The notes: generated from the letters alone by a model not told the origin. A stretch of 64,000 nucleotides of DNA from JACMJL01 sp963791805 (GCA_963791805.1 CAWBTU010000003.1:744001-808000); one strand, 5' to 3'; positions 46,113 through 56,175 are shown, counted from the stretch's first letter. Numbers and translations are program-made.

Positions 46113-47609
46113 ATGGCGTATTATTACAATGATGCTTCAAGAACCTTTAGCGAATATTTACTTACACCAAATCTTACAAGGAAAGATTGCATTCCAAGTA
46201 AAGTAAATTTAAAAACACCTATAGTGAAATTCAAAGAACATGAGACCTCGCCAATAGAAATTAATATACCCTTTGTTTCCGCTATAATGCAGTCCGTATC
46301 TGACGACAATTTGGCCATAGCACTTTCAAAATGTGGAGGATTATCTTTTATTTTTGGTTCTCAATCAATAGAGAATCAGGCGGACATGATAAGGAAAGTG
46401 AAAAACTTTAAGGCAGGATTTGTTGTGAGTGTTGCAAATCTTTCCCCTGAGCACACCTTGAAAGATGTTTTAGAATTAAAAGAAAGAACTGGATATGCCA
46501 CAATTGCAATTACTGAGGATGGAACTTTAGAAACTGAATTAAAGGGAATTGTTACAAGTAGAGACTATAGAGTTAGCAGGGACTCTTTAGATAGAAAAGT
46601 AAAAGACTTTATGACACCTTTTTCCAAGCTTATTGTTGGTTATTCAAGTACAAGTCTTAGTGAAGCAAACGATATAATATGGGACCATAAACTAAATTGC
46701 TTGCCTATCATTAATGATAAAAAGCAATTAGTGTACTTTGTATTCAGAAAGGATTATGAAGATCATAAACAAAATCCTTTAGAATTATTGGACTCAAACA
46801 AAAGATTGATGGTGGGAGCAGGAATAAATACTAAAGATTATCTAGAAAGAGTTCCAGAGCTAATTAAAGCAGGGGCAGATATTTTATGTGTTGATTCTTC
46901 AGATGGCTATAGTGAATGGCAAGCGGATACTATAAAATATATTAAAGAAGAGTATAAAGGTAATGTTAAAATAGGTGGAGGAAATGTTGTTGATAAAGAG
47001 GGCTTTAGGTACCTTGTTGATGCAGGTGCTGACTTTGTTAAAGTTGGAATCGGCGGCGGATCCATTTGTATTACAAGAGAACAAAAGGGAATAGGAAGAG
47101 GACAAGCATCTGCAATCATAGAAGTAGCACAGGCTAGAGATGATTATTTCAAGGAAACTGGTATATATGTTCCTATTTGCTCAGATGGAGGGATAGTACA
47201 TGATTACCATGCTGTTTTAGCTTTAGCTATGGGTGCTAATTTTATTATGATGGGAAGATATTTCGCAAGATTTGATGAAAGTCCTGCACTTAAAATAAAG
47301 CTTGGTAACAACTATGTTAAAGAATATTGGGGTGAAGGTTCCAAACGTGCGCGTAATTGGGAACGGTATGATCTTGGTGAAGGAAATACTTTGAAATTCG
47401 AAGAGGGTGTAGATAGCTATGTACCATACGCTGGAAAGCTTAGAGATAATCTTGATGTTACTTTAAGTAAAGTTAAGTCTACTATGTGCAGTTGTGGTGC
47501 TATATCCATTGAAGAATTGCAAAAAACTGCAAGAATTTCTTTAGTTTCATCCACAAGCATAATTGAAGGTGGAGCTCATGACGTTATATTAAAGGATAAC
47601 AATTATTAA
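46113..47609 (+). CDS. guaB: IMP dehydrogenase
   Basis: A 498-residue enzyme that oxidises IMP to XMP with NAD+, the committed step to GMP. The catalytic loop is GIGGGSICITREQKGIGRGQ, with the preceding phosphate site DGYSEWQADTIKYIKEEYKG and ICSDGGI. A CBS-pair region lies at about 110-225 (GIVTSRDYRV, DFMTPF, LPIINDKKQLVYFVFRKDY). I begin at the Met before AYYYNDASRTFS because GGAGGG lies nearby upstream of it; the frame reaches back six codons. It is monocistronic, with its own promoter and terminator. Confidence 0.95.
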   Translation: MAYYYNDASRTFSEYLLTPNLTRKDCIPSKVNLKTPIVKFKEHETSPIEINIPFVSAIMQSVSDDNLAIALSKCGGLSFIFGSQSIENQADMIRKVKNFKAGFVVSVANLSPEHTLKDVLELKERTGYATIAITEDGTLETELKGIVTSRDYRVSRDSLDRKVKDFMTPFSKLIVGYSSTSLSEANDIIWDHKLNCLPIINDKKQLVYFVFRKDYEDHKQNPLELLDSNKRLMVGAGINTKDYLERVPELIKAGADILCVDSSDGYSEWQADTIKYIKEEYKGNVKIGGGNVVDKEGFRYLVDAGADFVKVGIGGGSICITREQKGIGRGQASAIIEVAQARDDYFKETGIYVPICSDGGIVHDYHAVLALAMGANFIMMGRYFARFDESPALKIKLGNNYVKEYWGEGSKRARNWERYDLGEGNTLKFEEGVDSYVPYAGKLRDNLDVTLSKVKSTMCSCGAISIEELQKTARISLVSSTSIIEGGAHDVILKDNNY

Positions 47610-47615
47610 AATATA

Positions 47616-47652
47616 TTATGCTCTACGAAATGACGTAGGGCATATTTATTTA
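47616..47652 (+). terminator. guaB terminator
   Basis: TATGCTCTACG pairs with CGTAGGGCATA around a 6-base loop, followed by a T-rich tail. It may also stop the convergent gene ending at 47667. Confidence 0.75.
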
Positions 47653-47666
47653 GGATATTGAAAACA

Positions 47667-48920
47667 CTATAAAAGATTATTTGCTTCTAGTTTATTATAT
47701 ATTCTTAGAACGGAAGCAGACCAATTTTTATCCTCAGCGTATTTTTTATTTATCCAATGAAAGGGTTCCTCATTTTCAGGTCTGTCTTTGCAAAGATTTA
47801 TTATAGTTATACTAACGATTTTGCTTGAATCGTTAATATTTGTATTATATTCTTTCCAACTATGGTAGACATTAAAGGGATTATTTGCTATTTTCTTAGA
47901 AGAAGGTTCTTCCTTAGGAACAAAGCTTTGCTCTTGCCCTGCAATGGCAAAAAGAACGAGAGGATTTAAATTATAGTTTTTTGAAACAGAAATAATAGTT
48001 GAAAAGTACGGTTCTTCAACTAGAAGGGAATTTTGTTTTAATAAGAAATTTTTCAATAGGGTTTGGTTTATTGATTTATACTTAAAATAGTCTGGAAGGT
48101 TTGAGGTTAGTGATTTACTAGAGTTAATGAAAGATTCATTTATTGTATTTTTTGTACTTACGCTTTTAGAAATACTTGTAGATAAAATTTTGACTGTACT
48201 AGTACCCTTTTCTGCAGTAATGGAATTATTCACAGCATATTTATTACAAAATAGCAGAATAAAAAATATGATTAAACAGCAAATATCTTGTACAACCCAT
48301 ATGTTAATAGCATTTTTAAGTTTTATTATTGAAGTAAAATCGAAAGTTTTGTTTATGTATTTTATTCTGTATGAATTTGATAATGATGGAAGTGACATTC
48401 CAGGTATAGGTTCCATAAAAGCATTTTTTTCAACCTGATTTACTACATCTTCAGGGTATTTATTGACAATGTTATTATCAAAATTGATGTCAAAGCTAGT
48501 GTCAAATGTACTTCTAAACTCATTGTGAAATTTATGGTGAGATAAATCATAATATTCTATGTCAGATATAGAAACTTTATTTTCTACATGCAAATTAGTC
48601 CAGTTAATTAAGCTTTCTAAAAAGTCTTCAGATTTATCTTGTACAGAGATGTAGGCATCAAATATGTCTAGAAGCAGAATAGTTTGTCCATCTTTTAATA
48701 TGGTGTTTTTAAGCAAATCTTGCTTTACAATTTCACTATACTCCTCAGATAATCCAGTAATATTTTTATCAAGAACTTTATGAACTGCTTTTGCTAAAAT
48801 ATCTGATTTTTCAAAGGTAGAATAATTTTTATATTTCTTATTTACATATTCTTTTAATAAAAGGATATCATCTTTAGATAAAACTTTTTTACCTTCTAGT
48901 TCATGAACAAAGTTCTCCAT
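47667..48920 (-). CDS. Membrane protein with C-terminal glucosaminidase/lysozyme-like domain
   Basis: A 417-residue protein in three parts. A cytoplasmic helical N-terminal domain (about 1-205) has no match I can name. One membrane segment (about 212-232, VVQDICCLIIFFILLF) follows, then a Ser/Thr-rich stalk. The extracellular C-terminal domain (about 290-415) resembles the LytG/FlgJ-type glucosaminidases: LFAIAGQEQSF carries the probable catalytic Glu, with ANNPFNVYHSWKEY and WINKKYAEDKNW. It may trim peptidoglycan under control of its cytoplasmic part. It is followed upstream by a membrane gene in the same direction. Confidence 0.65.
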   Translation of the reverse strand: MENFVHELEGKKVLSKDDILLLKEYVNKKYKNYSTFEKSDILAKAVHKVLDKNITGLSEEYSEIVKQDLLKNTILKDGQTILLLDIFDAYISVQDKSEDFLESLINWTNLHVENKVSISDIEYYDLSHHKFHNEFRSTFDTSFDINFDNNIVNKYPEDVVNQVEKNAFMEPIPGMSLPSLSNSYRIKYINKTFDFTSIIKLKNAINIWVVQDICCLIIFFILLFCNKYAVNNSITAEKGTSTVKILSTSISKSVSTKNTINESFINSSKSLTSNLPDYFKYKSINQTLLKNFLLKQNSLLVEEPYFSTIISVSKNYNLNPLVLFAIAGQEQSFVPKEEPSSKKIANNPFNVYHSWKEYNTNINDSSKIVSITIINLCKDRPENEEPFHWINKKYAEDKNWSASVLRIYNKLEANNLL

Positions 48921-48937
48921 AACAAACTCCTTCCAAT

Positions 48938-49513
48938 CTAATTCCAGATGGTATCTATTCCATAATCAGTATTCGTTACTTCACCGGTTGCAATATTAAC
49001 AAAAACTGAAAGATACCTATCATTTTTAGGCTCGTATACATTAAATGAATAATATTCATTCCAGCCTTCTTCAACGATTTTCACTGGATCTTTTATTTGA
49101 CCTCCAAAGCTCTTAATTTTAGTTTCAACAAGTTCTCGAGCCTTAGATTGTGAAACTACTGAAGGTTTAGCCATTGATTGAGTATTATTGTCTTTTTTAG
49201 TTTCTACTTTTGGAACTTTTGCAGTAATTTCTGTTGTAACTTTGGTTTCTGATTTTTTTTCTATACTAGTTTTAGAAGCAACAGCTTTATCTACTTTAGG
49301 AGTTTTGGTAGAAGCATTGTTTAATTTAGGAATTGGATTAAGTAGTAATATCCCTGAAGCAATAACCACAACTAATAGAAAAGTTGAGAGTGCAAACAAA
49401 TATTTTACTAATTTTGTTTTTTTAAACAAGGTTATTGAAAGAATACTTATTATTGTGCAGATTACTCCAATTTCTAGAAAAAATTTTATCCCCAAAAGTA
49501 AAGATTCATCCAT
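48938..49513 (-). CDS. Membrane protein with PepSY-like C-terminal domain, unknown function
   Basis: A 191-residue protein with two N-terminal membrane helices (about 8-28 and 36-58), a Lys/Thr/Ser-rich linker (60-115) and a C-terminal domain with KARELVETKIKSFGGQIKDP and LSVFVNIATGEVTNTDYG, the pattern of a PepSY-type strand-helix domain. PepSY domains often hold peptidases or wall enzymes in check. It lies 17 bp upstream of the lysozyme-like gene in one unit, so it could modulate that enzyme; this is inference. Confidence 0.6.
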   Translation of the reverse strand: MDESLLLGIKFFLEIGVICTIISILSITLFKKTKLVKYLFALSTFLLVVVIASGILLLNPIPKLNNASTKTPKVDKAVASKTSIEKKSETKVTTEITAKVPKVETKKDNNTQSMAKPSVVSQSKARELVETKIKSFGGQIKDPVKIVEEGWNEYYSFNVYEPKNDRYLSVFVNIATGEVTNTDYGIDTIWN

Positions 49514-49795
49514 ATTACAGCTCCTTTACATAGTACAAATGTTCAAACAAAATAAAATTGTATATTAATAATAGTATATTATACCTAAATATTATATCAA
49601 GTGATTTTTTTAGATATCATTCTACAATAAATATTCTCTTGTATTTTAGAAATTTCTTATAAATAGTAGCCTTATTGGAGCCTTTTACCAAGGACATCAT
49701 TAATATAATGGAGGAATTTTCAACTTAGTGTCGAATTTTAACTTGATAAAGCAGACAAATTATTAATATATTCATTTGCTTGGGGAGGGATTACC

Positions 49796-52429
49796 ATGAG
49801 TATTGAATTAAATGATTATGAAATGAATTTTAATTTTTTATTTAATGAGGTAGAAGATTATGCATTTATTATTGATGAAAATGGTAGTGTCATTAAGGCG
49901 AATAATACCGCTATTTTAAAATTGGGATATTCAAGTTCAGAGTTTGAAGGCTTAAGTTTTTTACTTTTATATCCTCCTGAATTTAGAAATGAAGCTTTAT
50001 GTATAATGAATAGAATTTCTGAAGGAAAGATTTCAGAATGTGAAATACCACTTTATACGAAAAATCATCTAAGAATATCAGTTAAAAGTAAGTTGTTTAA
50101 AAGCACATGGTCTAGCAATAAAGTTATAATAATGTTTTGCAAAAGAAAATTACAAAATCTGATTAAGACTCAAAAGGAATATGCAGAAAAGATTACAGGA
50201 TATAATCAAGGAGAAATCATGGGTAGAAGCTGGGATATTTTTTGCATTGATTCATATAAGAGTGAAGGTAGCAGCTGTGTAGGTAATGAAATTAAACCTT
50301 GTACAAGTAAACCAAGTATTATTAGGATCAAACAAGGCAAAGAAAGATATGCTATTAAGAATATAGAAGAAGAATTAATTAGAAAAGAAAAGATTCTAGA
50401 AGCAGTTGCATTATCCACTAAGGAGTTATTAGAAAATCGTAATTATTATAAAGCTATTGATAGATGCTTAGAATTACTTGGAAGAGCAACTCAAGTAGAC
50501 AGGGTTAATATATTTCAAAACAATTATGATGAAAGTGGAAAAGATACAACTAGCATGATTGGTGAGTGGTGTTCTGAAGGAAATGAAAATCAATTGTACA
50601 ATTTAGAGTTAAAGAACATACCAGTTGAAAGGTTGTCTGATTTTATAGATGAAATGCGTGAAGGAAGAGCTTACAGAGGCTTAATCAGTGAGGTAAAAAA
50701 CGTTTTTTTTCGAAAACGATTGGAAACATACAATATTAAATCTATGATTATTACTCCTATTTTTGTTTCAGGTTTGTTTTGGGGCTTTGTTGGGTTTGAT
50801 GAGTGTAAATCTGAAAGAATTTGGTCTGAAGCAGAATATTCTACTTTAATGGTTTTTACAAGTTCCTTGGAAAGGGCAATTGAAAGAAGCTTAATAGAAG
50901 AAGAATTAACTAAATCAAAAAAAGCAGCTGAGACTGCAAATATTTTAAAGAGTCAATTTCTTGCAAATATGTCACATGAAATTAGAACTCCTATGAATGG
51001 TATTCTCGGTTTTTTAGATCTTCTTAGTAAATCAGATTTATCTTCTGAGCAAAAACAATTTGTTGCAGAGTCAAAAGCGGCATCGGAAGTTTTGCTCTAT
51101 TTAATAAACGATATACTTGATTTATCTAAAATTGAAGCAGGAAAATTGAGTATGGAGAAAATAAATTTTAATATTAGAACTGCTGTTGAAGATGCAGTTT
51201 CCATTCTAATACCAAAAGCCTATGAAAAATCTTTGGAAATCCATGTATTCATTAACTCTAATGTTCCAGAAGAGGTTATAGGTGATCCTGCTAGGTTAAG
51301 GCAGATATTAAATAATCTTGTAGGCAATGCAGTGAAATTTACTGAAGAGGGAGAAATAAGTATAGCTGTAGAAGCATTTGAGGAAGATAATGAAACTGTA
51401 CGTGTTAGATTTGAAGTTAGTGATACGGGAGTGGGAATTGCTGAAAAGGATATTGCCAAGTTGTTTAAGCCCTTTATCCAAGCAGATGCGTCAACTACAA
51501 GAAAATATGGTGGAACAGGGCTCGGCCTTGCGATTACAAAGGAATTAGTAAAACTCATGGATGGAGATATCGCAGTAGAAAGTATTAAAGATAAGGGGTC
51601 TAAGTTCTATTTCACGGCAAAATTCAAGATATTTAATATAGGAAATAATGAAAATAACAATAATGTAGTAACCATGACTCAATATTCGAATAAGGAAACT
51701 AAAAAGGGATTAAACCCTAGAATATTGTTAGTTGAAGATAATGAAATGAATAGAAAAGTAGCTATTATGATGTTGCAGCAAATGAAAATGAACTGTGATA
51801 TTGCAGTTGACGGTTATGAAGCGGTTAAGGTTTGTAGTCAAAAGGAGTATGATATAATATTTATGGATTGCCAGATGCCTATATTAGATGGTTATGGAAG
51901 CACAAAGAAAATAAGAGAATTAGAAATGGGCAAGAAACATACTCCAATAATTGCTATGACTGCAAATGCAATGGAGGGTGACAAAGAAAAATGTTTTGCT
52001 TCTGGTATGGATGATTATATCAGTAAGCCTATTAATTATGATAGTATACTTAAAGTTATAGAAAAATATATTATAATTTCTCCTAAAAGATATGAAGAAA
52101 AATGTTTATTCAAGGAGAGTATGAATATATTTATCTCGCAAACTGGATTTTCCGAAAAAGAAGTGAAAGAGTTGTACAAAATCTACATTGATTCTTTAGC
52201 AGAAGTAATAAAGGAAATAGAAAGTGCTATTAGACTAGAAGATTATACTAAAGTAAGCAATATTGCACATCAACTAAAGGGATCTTCAGCTAATTTAAGA
52301 ATTAGTGGTTTAGTAGACTTATCAACGGAGTTGCAGATTTCTTCAAATAAGCGAAACAAAGAATTAAGTTTAATTACCTTGAATAAAATAAAAAATACTA
52401 TGCTGTCTTATTCTTTGCTTGAATTGTAA
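49796..52429 (+). CDS. Hybrid sensor histidine kinase with receiver and Hpt domains
   Basis: An 877-residue soluble kinase. In order: PAS (about 12-115), a partial second PAS (TGYNQGEIMGRSWDIFC, about 130-150), GAF (about 205-360), HisKA with phospho-His in MSHEIRTPMNG (H394), HATPase with GLGLAITKELVKLMDGDI, a receiver with phospho-Asp in FMDCQMPILDG (about D691), and a C-terminal Hpt with IAHQLKGSSANLR. It contains a full internal phosphorelay and no membrane helix, so it senses a cytosolic cue. The output partner is not adjacent. RBS GGGGAGGGA. Confidence 0.93.
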   Translation: MSIELNDYEMNFNFLFNEVEDYAFIIDENGSVIKANNTAILKLGYSSSEFEGLSFLLLYPPEFRNEALCIMNRISEGKISECEIPLYTKNHLRISVKSKLFKSTWSSNKVIIMFCKRKLQNLIKTQKEYAEKITGYNQGEIMGRSWDIFCIDSYKSEGSSCVGNEIKPCTSKPSIIRIKQGKERYAIKNIEEELIRKEKILEAVALSTKELLENRNYYKAIDRCLELLGRATQVDRVNIFQNNYDESGKDTTSMIGEWCSEGNENQLYNLELKNIPVERLSDFIDEMREGRAYRGLISEVKNVFFRKRLETYNIKSMIITPIFVSGLFWGFVGFDECKSERIWSEAEYSTLMVFTSSLERAIERSLIEEELTKSKKAAETANILKSQFLANMSHEIRTPMNGILGFLDLLSKSDLSSEQKQFVAESKAASEVLLYLINDILDLSKIEAGKLSMEKINFNIRTAVEDAVSILIPKAYEKSLEIHVFINSNVPEEVIGDPARLRQILNNLVGNAVKFTEEGEISIAVEAFEEDNETVRVRFEVSDTGVGIAEKDIAKLFKPFIQADASTTRKYGGTGLGLAITKELVKLMDGDIAVESIKDKGSKFYFTAKFKIFNIGNNENNNNVVTMTQYSNKETKKGLNPRILLVEDNEMNRKVAIMMLQQMKMNCDIAVDGYEAVKVCSQKEYDIIFMDCQMPILDGYGSTKKIRELEMGKKHTPIIAMTANAMEGDKEKCFASGMDDYISKPINYDSILKVIEKYIIISPKRYEEKCLFKESMNIFISQTGFSEKEVKELYKIYIDSLAEVIKEIESAIRLEDYTKVSNIAHQLKGSSANLRISGLVDLSTELQISSNKRNKELSLITLNKIKNTMLSYSLLEL

Positions 52430-52469
52430 ATACTATCAATCTACAGAAGAATTGAGGTGAAATAAATCA

Positions 52470-53768
52470 ATGGATAAACAGGAGCTATTGTTAAGTATAA
52501 TTTCTAAGTTGGAAAACCTAAAGGTACATTGGGAGTATGGCGCTGATACTGATATAGAAATTATTTGCAATTTCTATAATCTAAGACCACATTCAAAGAA
52601 AAAGAAAATCAAGTATCAAGTTGCCGCTTTTTTTAATGAAGCTGAAAAAACAATTTTCTTTTGGGAAGTAATTAATGAAAAGGCACCTTTTGCTGTAAAT
52701 GCTATAAAAGTTAAAGGAACTCATTACAACAAAAACGGGAAGGCAGAAGAGTTTAAATTAGATCTGGGTGATATAGGAAAAATCTTTAAGAATACTGCTA
52801 AACTAAATGAATGGAAGTTTAAAACAGTAATACGACGAGAGAAGGCTGTTTATCCCCCTGGAATGGAGCTTAATAAAATCAATATAGGAAATGCAGATGA
52901 AAAAGCTATGAAGGCTGTAAAGCTAAAGCCAATTATTTCCGTTAGAAAAGTGAATCGACTTGCGTTAATTAGCTCCATTTTTATTGCAATAGTAGTAATA
53001 AGCTTAGCACTTATATTAGGAGTAAAACCACAAAAGAATACTTCATCTAAACCCTCAAATCCAAGAAGACCTAATACATCTTCTTCATCTGATATTTCTG
53101 TGGTAGAAGAACATCCAGCTTTTTATATTTCAAAAATGAGTTTAAACATGGGATTAGGATGTATATTCGAAAAACCTTCAACTTATGATAAAGCCTCCAT
53201 AGGCCTTTTAGGTTCATTGGATCTTAATTTTGTTGCAAATTCTAATCTAATTCAATATGAAGGAGATAAAGTTAATTCAGTTACTATTAATAATTTCGAA
53301 GTAGTAATGAAACCTAGTTATGGAACGCCAATTTTTTTGACTTCAGGTATTAGTCGACCTTTAGATCAGATAAGTATTCAGAATCGTGGAATGCCTAAAA
53401 ATTTTGCAGTTCCAGTATTGGAAAAGCAACCAACTAACGAGCAGCCTTGGAGTAATTACTATGTAGAAAATGGAACTGGTCATATCAATATTATGTACTA
53501 TGTTATAGGGATTGGTGATATTTCTGGTGAGGATAAGAATGCCAATTTATATCCAAGCTTACAAAAGCTTGGGTTTAATAGTGCTAATTTAAGGAGCAGC
53601 ATTGCTTTCGATATTGAAATAGAAACAAATGATAAACATGTATTTTATAAACACGTAGTGGCAAACATGGTGGATGGAGAATTCATTAAAGATAAACGTG
53701 AAGTTACAACAGTTATAATCAATAATGAAAATCAACCGGAGAAAATGCCTTTTTCTAAACTAAAATAG
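52470..53768 (+). CDS. Single-pass membrane protein of unknown function, 432 aa
   Basis: I do not recognise the family. The N-terminal cytoplasmic domain (about 1-165) has KVHWEYGADTDIEIICNFYN and AAFFNEAEKTIFFWEVINEK, an alpha/beta look. A membrane helix follows at about 172-194 (LALISSIFIAIVVISLALIL), a short Ser/Pro linker, and an extracellular domain (about 215-430) with YYVIGIGDISGEDKNANLYP and a conserved-looking KHVVANMVDGEFI. It lies 40 bp behind the hybrid kinase in the same direction and may be co-transcribed. Confidence 0.65.
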   Translation: MDKQELLLSIISKLENLKVHWEYGADTDIEIICNFYNLRPHSKKKKIKYQVAAFFNEAEKTIFFWEVINEKAPFAVNAIKVKGTHYNKNGKAEEFKLDLGDIGKIFKNTAKLNEWKFKTVIRREKAVYPPGMELNKINIGNADEKAMKAVKLKPIISVRKVNRLALISSIFIAIVVISLALILGVKPQKNTSSKPSNPRRPNTSSSSDISVVEEHPAFYISKMSLNMGLGCIFEKPSTYDKASIGLLGSLDLNFVANSNLIQYEGDKVNSVTINNFEVVMKPSYGTPIFLTSGISRPLDQISIQNRGMPKNFAVPVLEKQPTNEQPWSNYYVENGTGHINIMYYVIGIGDISGEDKNANLYPSLQKLGFNSANLRSSIAFDIEIETNDKHVFYKHVVANMVDGEFIKDKREVTTVIINNENQPEKMPFSKLK

Positions 53769-53832
53769 CATAAGTATATATAGACAAGAGAGGTGAAGGT
53801 GAGATATAATATGCTCCCCCTCTCTTTAAGTT

Positions 53833-55131
53833 CTATTTAATATCTTCTATACTACAAGTTGAGACTATTGTGGATTTTCCAAGTAGAGCTATTCCATATG
53901 CAGTGTCAGTTACTTTATTTGGTTCTAGAGAATTTCCACCAGCTATTATATTTACCGTTTCTCTTGTTTTAATAAGTGATTTTAAAGTGCTTCTTACAGC
54001 AATTTCACAGCTAGCTTCACACCCCTCTGGAAGTGGTGATGGTGCTGGAAGAGCAGATATTTTCAAATCACCATCACAATCATAGAAGGAGTCGCCATGA
54101 GTAAGTGTGACTGCCACTATTTTGCATATATTGATTCGGTTAGTCACGGTACCTTGAGAATTTGTCATAACTAGCATTCCTATATTTGATGATGAAGAAC
54201 TTATAGAGCTCAATATTCCTATTGCTGATCCATGATTTTCATAGTTAACAAGCACATTTGACTTAGGAAATAACTTTATTATTTGACGTATTATATTTCG
54301 CATTTGTGAAGTACAGGCACATTTAGCAGTATCGGATGAACAATCTCCAGGGTCACCTTTAGGGCCTCTAGGACCACATGGACCTTGTGGACCTTGCTCG
54401 CCAGGATCACCTTTAGAACCCTTAGGACCACAAGGACCTTGACGTCCAGGGCAACCATCCTCGCCGGGATCACCTTTAGGACCCTGTGGACCTTGATCAC
54501 CGGGATCACCTTTAGACCCTTTAGGACCACAAGGACCTTGTTCACCATCACAGCCATCCTCACCGGGATCACCTTTAGGACCCTGTGGACCTTGAGCACC
54601 ATCACAACCATCTTCACCAGGGTCACCTTTAGGACCTCTAGGGCCTTGAGGACCAGGACAACCATCTTCGCCGGGATCACCTTTAGGACCCTGTGGACCT
54701 TGATCACCATCACAGCCATCCTCGCCAGGATCACCCTTTGGTCCTTTAGGACCTTGAGCACCAGGACAACCATCCTCGCCGGGATCACCTTTAGGACCCT
54801 GTGGACCTTGATCACCATCACAGCCATCCTCGCCAGGATCACCCTTTGGTCCTCTAGGACCTTGGGCACCAGGGCAACCATCCTCACCAGGATCACCTTT
54901 AGGACCACAAGGCCCTTGAGGTCCAGGATCACCGCAAACAGTTATACATTTATGATGATGCTTTGAACAATTAGAATTTGAATCATCACAACAGTCTTTA
55001 TTATATTCATAGGTACTGTTTTCATCATACTCAGCATCATCAAAATGATTTTGATCATTATATTTATTTTCATGATTTGAATTAGATGAGTGTCTATTTA
55101 TTGCATTATGAGTTTTATCGTATCTTGACAT
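53833..55131 (-). CDS. Collagen-like protein, BclA/exosporium type, rich in Cys
   Basis: A 432-residue protein with an Asn/His/Asp-rich N-terminus (1-66), about 66 uninterrupted Gly-X-Y triplets (67-264) and a globular C-terminal domain (265-432). The triplets form an approximately 18-residue unit such as GPKGDPGEDGCPGAQGP, so a cysteine recurs regularly inside the triple helix. Bacillus and Clostridium proteins of this plan form hair-like filaments on the exosporium. There is no classical signal peptide, as for spore-surface proteins made in the mother cell. RBS AGGAG; monocistronic. Confidence 0.85.
   Translation of the reverse strand: MSRYDKTHNAINRHSSNSNHENKYNDQNHFDDAEYDENSTYEYNKDCCDDSNSNCSKHHHKCITVCGDPGPQGPCGPKGDPGEDGCPGAQGPRGPKGDPGEDGCDGDQGPQGPKGDPGEDGCPGAQGPKGPKGDPGEDGCDGDQGPQGPKGDPGEDGCPGPQGPRGPKGDPGEDGCDGAQGPQGPKGDPGEDGCDGEQGPCGPKGSKGDPGDQGPQGPKGDPGEDGCPGRQGPCGPKGSKGDPGEQGPQGPCGPRGPKGDPGDCSSDTAKCACTSQMRNIIRQIIKLFPKSNVLVNYENHGSAIGILSSISSSSSNIGMLVMTNSQGTVTNRINICKIVAVTLTHGDSFYDCDGDLKISALPAPSPLPEGCEASCEIAVRSTLKSLIKTRETVNIIAGGNSLEPNKVTDTAYGIALLGKSTIVSTCSIEDIK
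54340..54933 (-). repeat. Tandem repeat encoding the Gly-X-Y region
   Basis: Degenerate direct repeats of about 54 bp, each containing GGATCACCTTTAGGACC or a close variant on the plus strand. Copies are highly similar, so unit number is expected to vary by slippage between strains, and read alignment may collapse here. Confidence 0.85.
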
Positions 55132-55288
55132 ACGCTATTTCTCCTCCTTTAATATTAGTGAGTTATATTTTATATTGGGAGAGTATAACTAAATTGATCA
55201 TTATAATAAGAAACTTAACCTAATAAGAACTATCCCTATTAAATAATATGTTAATTATTAGAGTTTGTGATAAAGTTTGAACTAAATA

Positions 55289-55322
55289 AATCCCTAGGAT
55301 AGTAAAGCGTATCCTAGGGATT
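55289..55322. terminator. Terminator-like stem-loop between cupin and collagen genes
   Basis: AATCCCTAGGATA pairs with TATCCTAGGGATT around an 8-base loop. It lies 20 bp past the cupin stop (minus strand). T runs are weak on both sides. Confidence 0.65.
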
Positions 55323-55342
55323 ATAAGAGGGGCTATATTAAG

Positions 55343-55687
55343 TTATTTGTGTGTTAGGCTAAAGGTTGAGAAGATAACAAAGGAATCCTTACCAGTATTT
55401 TTTAATCCATGCTCCATTCCAAATGGGACTTTCAAAGCATCACCTTTTTTAAACAATTCCCATTTACCATTATTCAAAAACTCGCCTTCACCATTTAACG
55501 CATAATAAAATTCAGAATAAGTATCATGAATATGTGGAGATATCTTACAACCAGGCTCTATTCTAACTTCTATACTATTAAAAAGATCTTTGTCTACAGT
55601 AGAAGAAATATGTTTTACATAAACTCCTTCTTCAACGGGATGTTTAACAAATTGAACCCTGTTATTTAATATAATGCTTTGCTCCAT
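55343..55687 (-). CDS. Cupin-domain protein
   Basis: A 114-residue single-domain cupin. The first metal motif reads CKISPHIHDTYSEFYYALNGEGEF (HxH..E, about 51-66) and the second PFGMEHGLKNTG (His, about 93). Such small cupins are isomerases, dioxygenases or sugar-binding proteins; nothing here tells which. It has its own terminator-like hairpin and an AGGAG-type site, so it is a single gene. Confidence 0.82.
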   Translation of the reverse strand: MEQSIILNNRVQFVKHPVEEGVYVKHISSTVDKDLFNSIEVRIEPGCKISPHIHDTYSEFYYALNGEGEFLNNGKWELFKKGDALKVPFGMEHGLKNTGKDSFVIFSTFSLTHK

Positions 55688-56175
55688 TAGAATACACTCC
55701 TTTTAATAATGTGATTTCCTTGTATAAACTATTTTATCTAGAAATAGAAGCAGTGTAAACTAGATTACTGTAAAGGAATACTTAATAAGCGTGAGTCATA
55801 AAAAATTAACAATAATATAGTTCGCGATAGAACATGCACATATTAAGAAGTTTCTTGGAAGAATATATTAGATGATAAATAATTTATCATAATGTGTAAT
55901 AATATGTATACAAATCAATTTATATTCATAGATTTAGTGTATAATAGAATAATAAGTTCCATTTATGAATTGAGGGATTGATGAATTGTAGGTTTTAGCA
56001 AGTAAATTTTATGGAGTAAGCTACTTGAATTTATTGAAATAATAATGTATATTCGACAGTAATAGTTAAAATGGGAGCACCTTCATGAAAAAGTAGCTAT
56101 TTTTTATATTATTTGGTATAATTATTGTATAAATTACTATTTATGTAATTTAATTTTTGATTAGGTGGTTATGAA
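55688..56175. other. Gene-free region upstream of agrA
   Basis: About 490 AT-rich bases between divergent genes. I see no credible gene. TATAAT-like -10 boxes occur at 55940-55945 and 56118-56123 without good -35 partners. A very short frame (ATG AAA AAG TAG near 56085) after GGGAGC is not a gene. Confidence 0.5.

Noticed and set aside
54291..54966. Long open frames on both strands within the collagen gene (for example 54385-54966)
   Set aside because: They are shadows caused by the repeated GGN-codon structure; products are low-complexity and lack ribosome sites.
53780..55140. CRISPR-like regular repeat spacing in the collagen gene
   Set aside because: Units are directly adjacent coding repeats with no unique spacers; no cas genes in the window.
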